From NCBI RefSeq assembly GCF_045038405.1, contig NZ_CP173660.1, positions 1,488,001 to 1,552,000 of the forward strand: DNA of 64,000 nucleotides, read 5' to 3'. Positions 52,220 to 60,057 of this stretch are shown piece by piece (position 1 is the stretch's first letter; each line of letters begins with the position of its first letter). Origin of the DNA: Sellimonas caecigallum (lineage in GTDB: Bacteria > Bacillota > Clostridia > Lachnospirales > Lachnospiraceae). A program made the translations under genes and the position numbers. Below the pieces are notes generated by a model that was not told the origin of the DNA, searched no databases, and was given only the letters and a program-made list of their open reading frames with translations.

Positions 52220-53956
52220 ATGAGTAAAGAAAAAGTATTGACAGGAAAACCAAGTGTCGATCGTCCGTGGATGAAATTTTATCCGGATGTCATGATGCAG
52301 ATGATCAAAATTCCGGGATGTACATTGATGGAATATCTGAAGCAGTGCTGCCCAGGAATGGACATTGCAGCTATGCATTATTATGGGGAAGACATTTCCT
52401 GGAAGACAGTGTTTGAGGAAGCTGAGAAGTGTGCCCGCGCGCTCAGAGCGATCGGATTTGAAGAAGGGGATCAGATACCGGTTTATCTGCGCCTCGTTCC
52501 TGAATTTATTTACCTGCTTCTGGGAGCAGAAAAAATCGGAGCGTCTATTCTTTGCCGTGACAATACAACTGCGGAGAACGTGGAAGCCGCAAGAAAGTCT
52601 AAGGCAAAAGCTATTATTGCGCATGACTTTCTGTCACAGAAAGAAATGCATGCATTCTTGGATGGAAGCAGTGTGGAAAAGCTTGTGCTTCTCTCTCCAT
52701 TGCATCATGGGTCCCGTGATGCAATGCCGGCACATATTCAGGCGTGCTTAAATAGTTACTATCCATCTATGTGCGCTTCCGGCCCTCACACAATGAGCTG
52801 GGAAGAATTTCTTGCACAGGGAGAAAAATATACAGGAAAAGTGGAGGCAGAGGCTGATATTGATCGTCCGTTGTTCCGTGCATATACAAGCGGATCGACA
52901 GGGCCTTCCAAACAGGTTATCCATTCAGCCAACACTATGCTGAGTATCATCTGTCAAATGAATTTTTATGGGGGAACAGAAGGAAAACGGCCTTCCTGGA
53001 TGGTAACCTGTCTGCCTCCGGCATTGGTGGCTGTGGTCGTATCCATGGTTTTGATGCCGCTGGCATCAAATAAACTTCTTATCCTGGATCCGTTTTGCTA
53101 TGAGGAAGATGTGGACCTGGAGCTGATGAGGTATAAAGCAAACAACTGGCCGATGATCCCGATGTTCATAGAGACTGTTATGCGAAACGGACGTGTTCCG
53201 GATGATTATGACCTGTCGCATCTGGTTGCAGCAGGCGCCGGAAGTGAAGCGTATAATAATGTGCAGCTGGAAAGGGCAGAACAATTCTTAAAAAATCACA
53301 ACTGCAATATCCGTTTTACGACCGGATATGGAAGCAGTGAAGCTGGTTCCACCTTCTCCCTTCCGATGGCACCGAAACCGATCCGGGACGGAAACGTAGG
53401 CGTGCCGATGCCGCTCAGCATCGTAAGTGTGTTCAAACCGGGCACACAGGAAGAGCTGTCCTACAATCAAATGGGCGAAATCTGCAAGACTGGACCTGGA
53501 AATATGCTGGGTTACGACAATCCGGAAGCAACGGCCAAAGCTTTACAGATTCATGCAGACGGAAAAGTATGGCTGCATACCGGAGATCTTGGATACATGG
53601 ATGAAGATGGAATACTCTATGTCTTGAACCGTGGATATTCTCCGCGCTATGGAGGGGGAGAGCTTGCAGTTCTCCCGATGGAAAATCTTGTTGCAAATGC
53701 ACGGATTGAGGGAATCGATGATGAATTTTTCGTGCTGCTGGAAGACGAAGCACATCCGGGATATTTTGTGCCGTATCTCTATGTTGTTTTAGAAGATGGG
53801 TACACGGTTGATGATATCAGGGAAAAAATAGAGGAATGTCTTGAACCCCATATGTATCCGGCAGACATTATCCAGATCGACGCCCGTCCGTTCTTCCACT
53901 TTAAGACTAACCGGATTGGGCTTGCCAAAGAACTCAAGGAAAGTTTCGTATCCTGA
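52220..53956 (+). CDS. AMP-binding (acyl-CoA synthetase-like) protein, copy A
   Basis: 578 residues of the ANL adenylating family. P-loop RAYTSGSTGPSKQVIHS (~215-231), motif A5 TTGYGSSEAGS, A7 LHTGDLGYMDEDG and a modified A8 LNRGYSPRYGGGELAVLPME. At the A10 position, where a catalytic Lys normally follows Gly, it reads KTNRIGLAKELKE, that is Gly-Leu. So it may bind acyl-AMP or transfer acyl groups rather than adenylate freshly. Very similar (by eye well over 80% identical) to copy B at 57983. GAAGAGGTAAAAG precedes the ATG. The acid substrate is unknown. Confidence 0.88.
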   Translation: MSKEKVLTGKPSVDRPWMKFYPDVMMQMIKIPGCTLMEYLKQCCPGMDIAAMHYYGEDISWKTVFEEAEKCARALRAIGFEEGDQIPVYLRLVPEFIYLLLGAEKIGASILCRDNTTAENVEAARKSKAKAIIAHDFLSQKEMHAFLDGSSVEKLVLLSPLHHGSRDAMPAHIQACLNSYYPSMCASGPHTMSWEEFLAQGEKYTGKVEAEADIDRPLFRAYTSGSTGPSKQVIHSANTMLSIICQMNFYGGTEGKRPSWMVTCLPPALVAVVVSMVLMPLASNKLLILDPFCYEEDVDLELMRYKANNWPMIPMFIETVMRNGRVPDDYDLSHLVAAGAGSEAYNNVQLERAEQFLKNHNCNIRFTTGYGSSEAGSTFSLPMAPKPIRDGNVGVPMPLSIVSVFKPGTQEELSYNQMGEICKTGPGNMLGYDNPEATAKALQIHADGKVWLHTGDLGYMDEDGILYVLNRGYSPRYGGGELAVLPMENLVANARIEGIDDEFFVLLEDEAHPGYFVPYLYVVLEDGYTVDDIREKIEECLEPHMYPADIIQIDARPFFHFKTNRIGLAKELKESFVS

Positions 53957-53983
53957 TTGCCATAAAAGTATTTGATTTTCAGA

Positions 53984-54769
53984 TTACTGTATATCTTTTC
54001 TGCGGTATTTTGAAAATGCCGTAAAAATACCGGCAAATGTGAACAGGATTCCTATTGCAATAAGAGTCATGTCCAACTTTCCACTGTCTACAATATCTGC
54101 GCCGTCGCAATAGCCAAATGGTGTAATGAACTTGAGAAATTCCATGCTTTCGGTCATGTTGGCGATGAGATTCAGGAAATACATCATTGCCGCAATCCCA
54201 AGGCCGACGCCGATACTGCCGCGGCGCAGAAAGGCAGAGAACCCAAAGCAGATACTTGCCAGTTCTACCTGAAGAAGGAAATAGGCAAGGTGCAGCAGCA
54301 AAACTTCTTTCCACGGTATCGCCTCGCCTATAGCAGCCATAGATCCCAGAGAAAAAGCGAGGATGACAACATTCATAACAATGATCTGCAAAAGTACAGA
54401 AATCAGCTTTTCGGAAATGATATGAGTCCTGGATACAGGATGGGTAAGCAGAAACTCCGCTGTCCGGCCTTTTTCTTCCTTAGACAGAGAGGAAATGCCG
54501 ATAAGCGAGGCGAAGAATGCTCCGCCAAGTCCGATTACATTTCCGCATTCAATGGCATAAAATCCCACAAGAGTTCCAAAATTCAGCCGATCCATACCAA
54601 AGGCGGCGGTAAAACTCCCCATGGATGCGAATATATCGCCCATTGTATCCATTTCGCCCTTTATTTCCGGAAAAAGAAATACACAAACCATCATCAAAAG
54701 TGTGATGGATGCAGTCCAGATGGCGAAGGAGACTAGTCCTTGTTTTAGTTCATGCTTGACAATGGTCAT
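53984..54769 (-). CDS. ABC-2 family transporter permease
   Basis: 261 residues, six membrane segments, ABC-2 type (VKHELKQGLVSFAIWTASIT at the start; LSKEEKGRTAEFLLTHPVSR, the conserved cytoplasmic segment of the family, near the middle). One-base overlap with the upstream ATPase gene on the same strand. Forms an exporter with that ATPase. Confidence 0.88.
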   Translation of the reverse strand: MTIVKHELKQGLVSFAIWTASITLLMMVCVFLFPEIKGEMDTMGDIFASMGSFTAAFGMDRLNFGTLVGFYAIECGNVIGLGGAFFASLIGISSLSKEEKGRTAEFLLTHPVSRTHIISEKLISVLLQIIVMNVVILAFSLGSMAAIGEAIPWKEVLLLHLAYFLLQVELASICFGFSAFLRRGSIGVGLGIAAMMYFLNLIANMTESMEFLKFITPFGYCDGADIVDSGKLDMTLIAIGILFTFAGIFTAFSKYRRKDIQ

Positions 54770-55647
54770 TATTTTGCACCTCCATCTTCGTAATAATGCA
54801 GGAAAATTTCCTCCAAATCCGGTTCGGCAATGGACAAATCCTGGATATCTCCAGTGGAGAGTGTGGACAACAAAGTGTTCATATCGCCACTATAGAGAAA
54901 ATTCATGCCCATGTCGGATTTCTGGAGATCACGGACGCCGCAAAGATGGCCGAGATCTACAGTGCCTTGGATGTTTACACGTTTAGCATTCGTTTTTGAC
55001 AGAGCTTCTACGCTGTCACAGGCAATGATCCTTCCTTCGCGAATGATGGCTGCCCGTGAGCAATTCTGCTGAATTTCGGATAAAATATGACTGGACAGGA
55101 AAATCGTAGCGCCTGCTTTATTTCGTTCCCGCAGGATATCAAAAAATTCTTTCTGCATCAAAGGATCCAGACCACTGGTTGGTTCATCCAGGATCAGAAG
55201 ATCGGGCTCGTGCTGGAGTGCGCAGATGATGGCGGCCTTTTTACGATTACCGAAGGAAAGATCCTCCACTTTTCGGGAGGTATCAAGCTGCAGTCGTTCG
55301 CATAATCGGGCGGCTGCAGCTTGGCAATTTTTCTTTCGAAGATCAGCAGAAAACTTTATTAGCTCACGCACTCTCATTCCGGGATAAAACAAAGCCTCGG
55401 ACGGCAGGTATCCAACAAGAGCAAGAATCTTTTCTTTGTCATTTATAATGTCCATATCAAATACAGACGCACTTCCTGAAGTGGGTCTGATAAGCCCCAA
55501 CAGTGTTCGGATAGTGGTAGATTTTCCCGCACCGTTAGGCCCGATAAATCCAAAAAATTCTCCTTTTGAAACGGTAAGTGCCACGTTGTCGATTCCGCAC
55601 ACTTTTCCGTAATACTTTGTCAAATTATTGATCTTAATTGCGTCCAT
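54769..55647 (-). CDS. ABC transporter ATP-binding protein
   Basis: 292 residues from MDAIKINNLTKYYG at 55647 (AGGAGAG upstream). An alternative start MNAKFF at 55710 also has a good GGAGG site and would add 21 residues. Walker A FIGPNGAGKSTT, signature LSFGNRKKAA (FGN instead of the usual GGQ, as in several ABC-2 exporters), Walker B LLILDEPTSGLD, switch LSSHI. Partner of the permease gene that overlaps it by one base. Confidence 0.9.
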   Translation of the reverse strand: MDAIKINNLTKYYGKVCGIDNVALTVSKGEFFGFIGPNGAGKSTTIRTLLGLIRPTSGSASVFDMDIINDKEKILALVGYLPSEALFYPGMRVRELIKFSADLRKKNCQAAAARLCERLQLDTSRKVEDLSFGNRKKAAIICALQHEPDLLILDEPTSGLDPLMQKEFFDILRERNKAGATIFLSSHILSEIQQNCSRAAIIREGRIIACDSVEALSKTNAKRVNIQGTVDLGHLCGVRDLQKSDMGMNFLYSGDMNTLLSTLSTGDIQDLSIAEPDLEEIFLHYYEDGGAK

Positions 55648-55722
55648 TCTGTTCTCTCCTTTCGGAGGCATAGGTTTTTCATCCGACAAAGTGAAAAACT
55701 TCGCGTTCATAGTGCAGCCTCC

Positions 55723-55740
55723 ATTAACCGATCGATTAAT
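55723..55740. promoter_or_regulatory. 18-bp near-palindrome upstream of the ABC exporter
   Basis: ATTAACCGATCGATTAAT, self-complementary except one mirrored mismatch pair around CGATCG. Typical size and symmetry of a TetR/MarR-class operator, though no such regulator is encoded nearby. Confidence 0.5.
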
Positions 55741-55808
55741 CATATGATATCTCTGTTGGCCATTTTTGAGAAGCCCTCTTGACTAAAAATATCCACAGTT
55801 TTGACTGC

Positions 55809-55855
55809 GGATAGTATTCATATGTATATATTCTGCTGTCGGCTGCATACTATCC
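55809..55855. repeat. Inverted repeat GGATAGTAT / ATACTATCC
   Basis: Perfect nine-base arms separated by 29 bases, within the divergent region between the exporter and a small gene. The left arm overlaps a TTGACT (55801-55806) downstream region; operator or attenuator stem possible. Confidence 0.45.
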
Positions 55856-55915
55856 TCATTGAAAGAATTTAACTATTATTTGTGCTGCCAACTTGGCGGC
55901 GGAATGGAGATTAAC

Positions 55916-56062
55916 ATGAATAAAAAGCAGCAGGAACAACAGAATGAACAAAAAAGCCAAAACAAATTTAACAGTGTGACACAGAAAAAGAAACCGGCGA
56001 ACCAGAATCAGACACACAACGTGAGGTCAGAGGCGATAGAACCGAAAAACAGGCAAGTTTAA
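55916..56062 (+). CDS. Small Gln/Asn/Lys-rich protein
   Basis: 48 residues from the ATG at 55916 (GGAG six bases upstream): MNKKQQEQQNEQKSQNKFN, then a PANQNQTHNVRSEAIEPKN stretch. About a third is Gln/Asn. No membrane helix or known fold; unstructured. It resembles small spore-associated Gln-rich proteins in composition only. Real coding status uncertain. Confidence 0.45.
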   Translation: MNKKQQEQQNEQKSQNKFNSVTQKKKPANQNQTHNVRSEAIEPKNRQV

Positions 56063-56150
56063 GAAAAAAATGAGGAAAGAAATGAGGCGCAGGAATGATC
56101 GAAACGAAAGAAGATCAGGATATTCCTGCGCCTTTATAAAATTTCTTGAT

Positions 56151-56702
56151 TTACTGGATGGACCTTCCGAGTTCAAAGGCCTGCTGCAATTCCGGCTTCC
56201 CGTCAATATCGCCGATATCCCCATTTCCTCCGGCGAGAACGTGGCCAAGGTTTTTCCATTTCAGATGTTCCATCAGATGATCGTAGTAAAGAAGAACGTC
56301 CCTGAAGTCGTTTCCTTCTGCAGCCATCAGAAGTGCAGAAGATCTGTTGTGTCCTCTCAGAAGATTGCCATCTCCTTCTTCCAGTGCGAACAGCCGATCG
56401 ACAGTGGTCCGGAGTTGTCCGCTCATATTCCAGTAATAAAGTGGAGAGGCAAGCACGATCACATCGCAGTCTCTCACAGATGGATAGATTTTGCTCATAT
56501 CGTCTTTCTGGACACAAGGACACTCCTGGTTGCTGTGGCCCCCAAAACATCCTTTACACCCATGAATATTCATACTGTCCAGGAAAAATTCTTTCACTGC
56601 ATTTCCTGCCGATTCAGCGCCCTCTGTAAATGCTTTTATGAGAGCGGATGTATTCCCTTTTTTACGTGGGCTTCCATTTAAAATGACGATTTTTTTGCTC
56701 AT
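56151..56702 (-). CDS. Flavodoxin-family NAD(P)H-dependent FMN oxidoreductase
   Basis: 183 residues. FMN phosphate loop ILNGSPRKKGNTSALIKAFT at the start; a Cys pair in GCKGCFGGHSNQECPCVQKD; YPSVRDCDVIVLASPLYYWN for the flavin ring. AGGAGG precedes the ATG. Divergent from an HxlR regulator, a classic pairing for redox- or electrophile-responsive reductases. Confidence 0.9.
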   Translation of the reverse strand: MSKKIVILNGSPRKKGNTSALIKAFTEGAESAGNAVKEFFLDSMNIHGCKGCFGGHSNQECPCVQKDDMSKIYPSVRDCDVIVLASPLYYWNMSGQLRTTVDRLFALEEGDGNLLRGHNRSSALLMAAEGNDFRDVLLYYDHLMEHLKWKNLGHVLAGGNGDIGDIDGKPELQQAFELGRSIQ

Positions 56703-56720
56703 AAATGTTGCCTCCTGTCT

Positions 56721-56781
56721 GAAAGTCCAGTTGCTCTTCACATAGTGGACAATTGACTTTCTATATTATTGATATTATAAT
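56721..56781. promoter_or_regulatory. HxlR promoter and overlapping inverted repeat
   Basis: Promoter TTGACT (56753-56758), 17-base spacer, TATAAT (56776-56781) for hxlR. The inverted repeat GAAAGTCcAgTTG / CAATtGACTTTC (56721-56761) spans the -35 and is a good candidate HxlR operator controlling both divergent genes. Confidence 0.65.
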
Positions 56782-56851
56782 CATAGCAAGAACAGAAAGA
56801 AAAGCAAGTACGCACATAAAAGTGCGATACTTACCTAAAGGAGAGCGTAAA

Positions 56852-57184
56852 ATGAGTAAACGATGTATATCCAATGAATGCCTCAGTACTACTGGGTTTA
56901 GTTATACCTTGTCGCTGATTAATGGAAAATACAAGATGACGATTCTTTATACCCTGATGGAATTTGGAGTTGTCCGTTTTAATGAGATGAAAAAATATAT
57001 CGGAGGAATTTCTTACAAGACTCTCAGCTCTACGTTAAAGGAATTAGAATCGGACCAGCTTGTCCACCGGGAAGAATATCCTCAGATCCCACCGAAAGTA
57101 GAGTACAGTCTTACAGAACGTGGAAAGTCCCTGATTCCGATTTTAGACGGTATGTGTGAATGGGGAGATAAGAACAGATTATAA
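56852..57184 (+). CDS. HxlR-family transcriptional regulator
   Basis: 110 residues from the ATG at 56852 (AAAGGAGAG upstream). Winged helix (LSLINGKYKMTILYTLMEFG, RFNEMKKYIGGISYKTLSST, LVHREEYPQIPPKVEYSLTE). Two Cys at positions 5 and 10 in the N-terminal arm (MSKRCISNECLS) could sense oxidants or electrophiles as in related HxlR proteins. Divergent from the flavodoxin gene. Confidence 0.92.
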   Translation: MSKRCISNECLSTTGFSYTLSLINGKYKMTILYTLMEFGVVRFNEMKKYIGGISYKTLSSTLKELESDQLVHREEYPQIPPKVEYSLTERGKSLIPILDGMCEWGDKNRL

Positions 57185-57232
57185 AGATGAAAAAAGCAAA
57201 TCATATCACGTAAAAGTTATTTGTCAGGGGGA

Positions 57233-57790
57233 ATGGAAGTGAAACACATTTATTTGAAAATTCCGGATAGAGATGAGTTACACCACAGGAAAGCGTGGAT
57301 GATGGATCCAGAAACTATGGCATACAATGCAGGATTCGATATGAAAGTGGATGGATATGATAAAGCTACGGGAACAATTCGAAAAACGGATACACAGCTG
57401 CAGGAATGGTATGACAAATGGACAACGACGAAAAAGATGTATTTTGCATATATTTACGATGCTGAAGAGAAGATTCCGGTAGGGGAAGTCTATTATCAAT
57501 ATCAGGATGATATCAGTGCTCATATGGTAGGGATCGTCATTGCTTCCAGATACAGGGGAAAAGGGTATGCTTATCCTGCATTGATAGAGTTGGAACGTAT
57601 TGCTTTCGAAGAAAATGGGGTAGAAGTACTGTTGGATATGTTCCCTGAAGACCGTACTGAGGCAGTAAAATTATTTATGAAAGCCGGATTTACCAAAACG
57701 GATATGGGAAGACAAGAAATTATTTTCGGAAAACAAAAGATTTTAAGACAATTTTCACTGACAAAGAAACAATACAAACAAAAGAGATAG
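57233..57790 (+). CDS. GNAT-family N-acetyltransferase
   Basis: 185 residues. Ribosomal-protein/aminoglycoside acetyltransferase type; acetyl-CoA loop VGIVIASRYRGKGYAYPALI, and C-terminal ALFMKAGF-like segment AVKLFMKAGFTKTDMG. Two starts are possible: ATG at 57233 is only two bases after AGGGGG, whereas an in-frame GTG at 57239 has better spacing. Substrate unknown. Follows hxlR by ~50 bases on the same strand. Confidence 0.85.
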   Translation: MEVKHIYLKIPDRDELHHRKAWMMDPETMAYNAGFDMKVDGYDKATGTIRKTDTQLQEWYDKWTTTKKMYFAYIYDAEEKIPVGEVYYQYQDDISAHMVGIVIASRYRGKGYAYPALIELERIAFEENGVEVLLDMFPEDRTEAVKLFMKAGFTKTDMGRQEIIFGKQKILRQFSLTKKQYKQKR

Positions 57791-57810
57791 TAAGATAAGA
57801 AGAAGCAATT

Positions 57811-57844
57811 TCACTAAAATTCACATAATTTCACTTTTTGTCAC
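57811..57844 (+). repeat. Four TCAC motifs at exact 10-bp spacing
   Basis: TCAC at 57811, 57821, 57831 and 57841, all on one helical face, upstream of AMP-binding copy B. Candidate cooperative operator. Confidence 0.6.
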
Positions 57845-57884
57845 ATTGACAATCTTTTGGGACAGGATTCTCATGTTCTGTCCT

Positions 57885-57914
57885 TTGCCATTTACCTAGT
57901 AAAATGATACCATT
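57885..57914 (+). promoter_or_regulatory. 30-bp promoter element matching 52131-52160
   Basis: TTGCCATTTACCTAGTAAAA followed by TGATACCATT. Contains the inverted repeat TTTAC-CTA-GTAAA (57891-57903). 98 bases before the start of copy B. Confidence 0.5.
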
Positions 57915-57982
57915 CTACCAGTAAGCGCATATTACATACTTACATATAAGTAAAGAATTAGGAATTTTAAGAGGTAGAAGAT

Positions 57983-59719
57983 ATGAACAAAGAGCAAATA
58001 TTGACGGGAAAACCAAGTGTTGACCGTCCGTGGATGAAATATTATCCGGATATGTTGATGCAGATGATAAAAATGCCGGAATGTACAGTAGAGGAATACT
58101 TGAAACAGTGCTGTCCGGGAATGGACGTTGTAGCAATGCATTATTACGGAGAAGATATTACCTGGAAGAACATTTTTGAAGAGACGGACAAATGTGCCCG
58201 TGCACTCAGAGCGCTGGGATTTGGAGAAGGAGATCAGATTCCGGTTTATCTGCGTCTGGTTCCTGAATTTGTTCCGCTGCTTCTTGCTGCGGAAAGAATC
58301 GGAGCATCCATTCTCTGCCGTGACAATACGGTGGCGGAAAACGTGGAAGCGGCAAGAAAAGCAAAAGCGAAGGCGATCATCGCCCATGACTTTATGTCCC
58401 AAAAAGAAATGCATGCATTTTTAAATGACAGCAGTGTGGAAAAGATTGTGCTTTTATCCCCGCTGCATCATGGAGACCGCGATGCGATGCCGGCACATAT
58501 CCAGGCATGCTTAAACGAGAATTATCCGTCTGCGTGTGCTTCCGGACCGGCTACTATGAGCTGGGAAGAGTTTATTGCACAGGGAGAAAACTATACAGGA
58601 AAAGTAGAAGCAGAGCGTGATATCAACCGCCCGCTGTTCCGTGCATATACAAGCGGATCCACAGGACCGTCCAAACAGGTTATCCATTCTGCAAATACGA
58701 TGCTTGGCATCATCTGCCAGATGAACTTCTACGGCGGAACAGAAGGAAAACGTGCTAACTGGATGGTAACTTGTCTGCCGCCGGCGCTGGTAGCTGTAGT
58801 TGTGTCTATGGTTTTGCTGCCGCTGTCATCCAATAAACTTTTGATTTTGGATCCATTCTGCTTTGTGGAAGATGTGGATCTGGAATTGATGAGATATAAA
58901 GCAAATAACTGGCCGATCATTCCGATGTTTATTGAGACTGTTATGCGAAACGGACGTGTTCCGGAGGACTATGATCTGTCCCATCTTGTTGCTGCAGGTC
59001 CTGGATGTGAGGCAAGCAACAATGTTCAGCTGGATAGAATTGAGAAATTCTTAAAGGCGCATAACTGTAATATCCGCGTAACAACCGGTTACGGAAGCAG
59101 TGAGGCGGGATCTAACTTTTCTCTTCCGATGGCGCCGAAACCGATCCGTGACGGAAACGTAGGCGTGCCGATGCCGCTCAGCATCGTAAGTGTGTTCAAA
59201 CCGGGAACACAGGAAGAGTTGTCTTACAATCAGATGGGCGAAATCTGCAAGACCGGTCCTGGAAATATGCTGGGTTATGATAATCCGGAAGCGACAGCTA
59301 AAGCACTTCAGAAACATGCAGACGGAAGAGTGTGGCTGCATACAGGAGATCTCGGATACATGGATGAGGACGGAGTTCTCTATGTCCTGAACCGTGGATA
59401 CTCTCCACGTTATGGAGGAGGAGAGCTTGCTATACTTCCAATGGAGAATCTTGTTGCAAATGCACAGATTGAAGGAATTGACGATGAATTTTTCGTTCTG
59501 TTAAAAGATGAAGCACATCCGGGATATTTCGTGCCGTATCTCTATGTTGTCCTGGAAGATGGATATACGGTCGATGATATCAGGGAAAAAGTAGAGGAAT
59601 GCCTGGAACCGCACATGTATCCGGCTGATATCATCCAGATCGATGAGCGTCCATTCTTCCACTTTAAGACAAATCGAATCGGACTTTCCAAAGAACTGAA
59701 AGAAGCATCCGCATCTTAA
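57983..59719 (+). CDS. AMP-binding (acyl-CoA synthetase-like) protein, copy B
   Basis: 578 residues, collinear with copy A at 52220 without a gap; the same motifs are present (YTSGSTGPSKQVIHS, TTGYGSSEAGS, LHTGDLGYMDEDG, LNRGYSPRYGGGELAILPME) and the same unusual A10 segment KTNRIGLSKELKE lacking the usual Gly-Lys. A 56-base stretch (59150-59205) is identical to copy A while flanking codons differ at third positions. TTAAGAGGTAGAAG precedes the ATG. It closes with a perfect terminator. Substrate unknown. Confidence 0.88.
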   Translation: MNKEQILTGKPSVDRPWMKYYPDMLMQMIKMPECTVEEYLKQCCPGMDVVAMHYYGEDITWKNIFEETDKCARALRALGFGEGDQIPVYLRLVPEFVPLLLAAERIGASILCRDNTVAENVEAARKAKAKAIIAHDFMSQKEMHAFLNDSSVEKIVLLSPLHHGDRDAMPAHIQACLNENYPSACASGPATMSWEEFIAQGENYTGKVEAERDINRPLFRAYTSGSTGPSKQVIHSANTMLGIICQMNFYGGTEGKRANWMVTCLPPALVAVVVSMVLLPLSSNKLLILDPFCFVEDVDLELMRYKANNWPIIPMFIETVMRNGRVPEDYDLSHLVAAGPGCEASNNVQLDRIEKFLKAHNCNIRVTTGYGSSEAGSNFSLPMAPKPIRDGNVGVPMPLSIVSVFKPGTQEELSYNQMGEICKTGPGNMLGYDNPEATAKALQKHADGRVWLHTGDLGYMDEDGVLYVLNRGYSPRYGGGELAILPMENLVANAQIEGIDDEFFVLLKDEAHPGYFVPYLYVVLEDGYTVDDIREKVEECLEPHMYPADIIQIDERPFFHFKTNRIGLSKELKEASAS

Positions 59720-59731
59720 TCATAATGAACG

Positions 59732-59765
59732 AAGAATCCTGCGCACTGCGCAGGATTCTTTGTTG
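59732..59765 (+). terminator. Terminator after AMP-binding copy B
   Basis: Perfect 13-bp stem AAGAATCCTGCGC / GCGCAGGATTCTT followed by TTGTTGTT. Confidence 0.88.
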
Positions 59766-59794
59766 TTGACACGTACAGACCGACGTGCTAAGAT
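59766..59794 (+). promoter_or_regulatory. Promoter of the ABC-F leader
   Basis: TTGACA (59766-59771), 17-base spacer, TAAGAT (59789-59794) with TGC immediately before the -10. Constitutive-looking, as expected for an attenuated antibiotic-resistance gene. Confidence 0.8.
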
Positions 59795-59800
59795 AATAGC

Positions 59801-60024
59801 AGTGTAAGAAGAGAGGTGGAAAGATGAGGAAATAATTTACTTTTGAATGCATGAGAGTTTTTGGACAGTATGCCGGGCGATATGCGCGGGGCTGTCTTAT
59901 CATGTTGCCAAAAGTGGATTATGATCTCATAACCTCTCTTTTTTGTGCGCAAAACTGAAATCTTTTGGGAATTGAGGTATAAGGATGTAATGGAACTGTT
60001 TGGCAGCAAATGGTTCTTTTTTTT
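59801..60024 (+). promoter_or_regulatory. Transcription-attenuation leader of the ABC-F gene
   Basis: 224-base leader. A ribosome site (GAGAGGTGG) and a three-codon frame Met-Arg-Lys-stop (59824-59835) start it. AAGAGAGGT (59809-59817) can pair with ACCTCTCTT (59932-59940), which is followed by a T-run, and GAACTGTTTG / CAAATGGTTC (59993-60016) with loop GCAG plus eight T forms a strong intrinsic terminator 33 bases before the ABC-F start. The layout matches ribosome-sensing attenuators of ABC-F genes, in which a drug-stalled ribosome on the leader frame prevents terminator formation. Confidence 0.7.
59824..59835 (+). CDS. Leader peptide Met-Arg-Lys
   Basis: ATGAGGAAATAA with GAGAGGTGG six bases upstream, 30 bases after the -10. 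Putative sensor frame of the attenuator. Confidence 0.55.
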   Translation: MRK

Positions 60025-60057
60025 GTTGATTTTGAAATTCCGAAAGGAGAGATGTGT

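Noticed and set aside
52220..53956. Bile-acid CoA ligase (BaiB) for the AMP-binding pair
   Set aside because: Apart from general ANL motifs the sequence does not resemble BaiB as remembered, and no other bai genes are present.
57811..57844. CRISPR-like short repeats
   Set aside because: Only four bases repeated at 10-bp spacing, no spacers, no cas genes.
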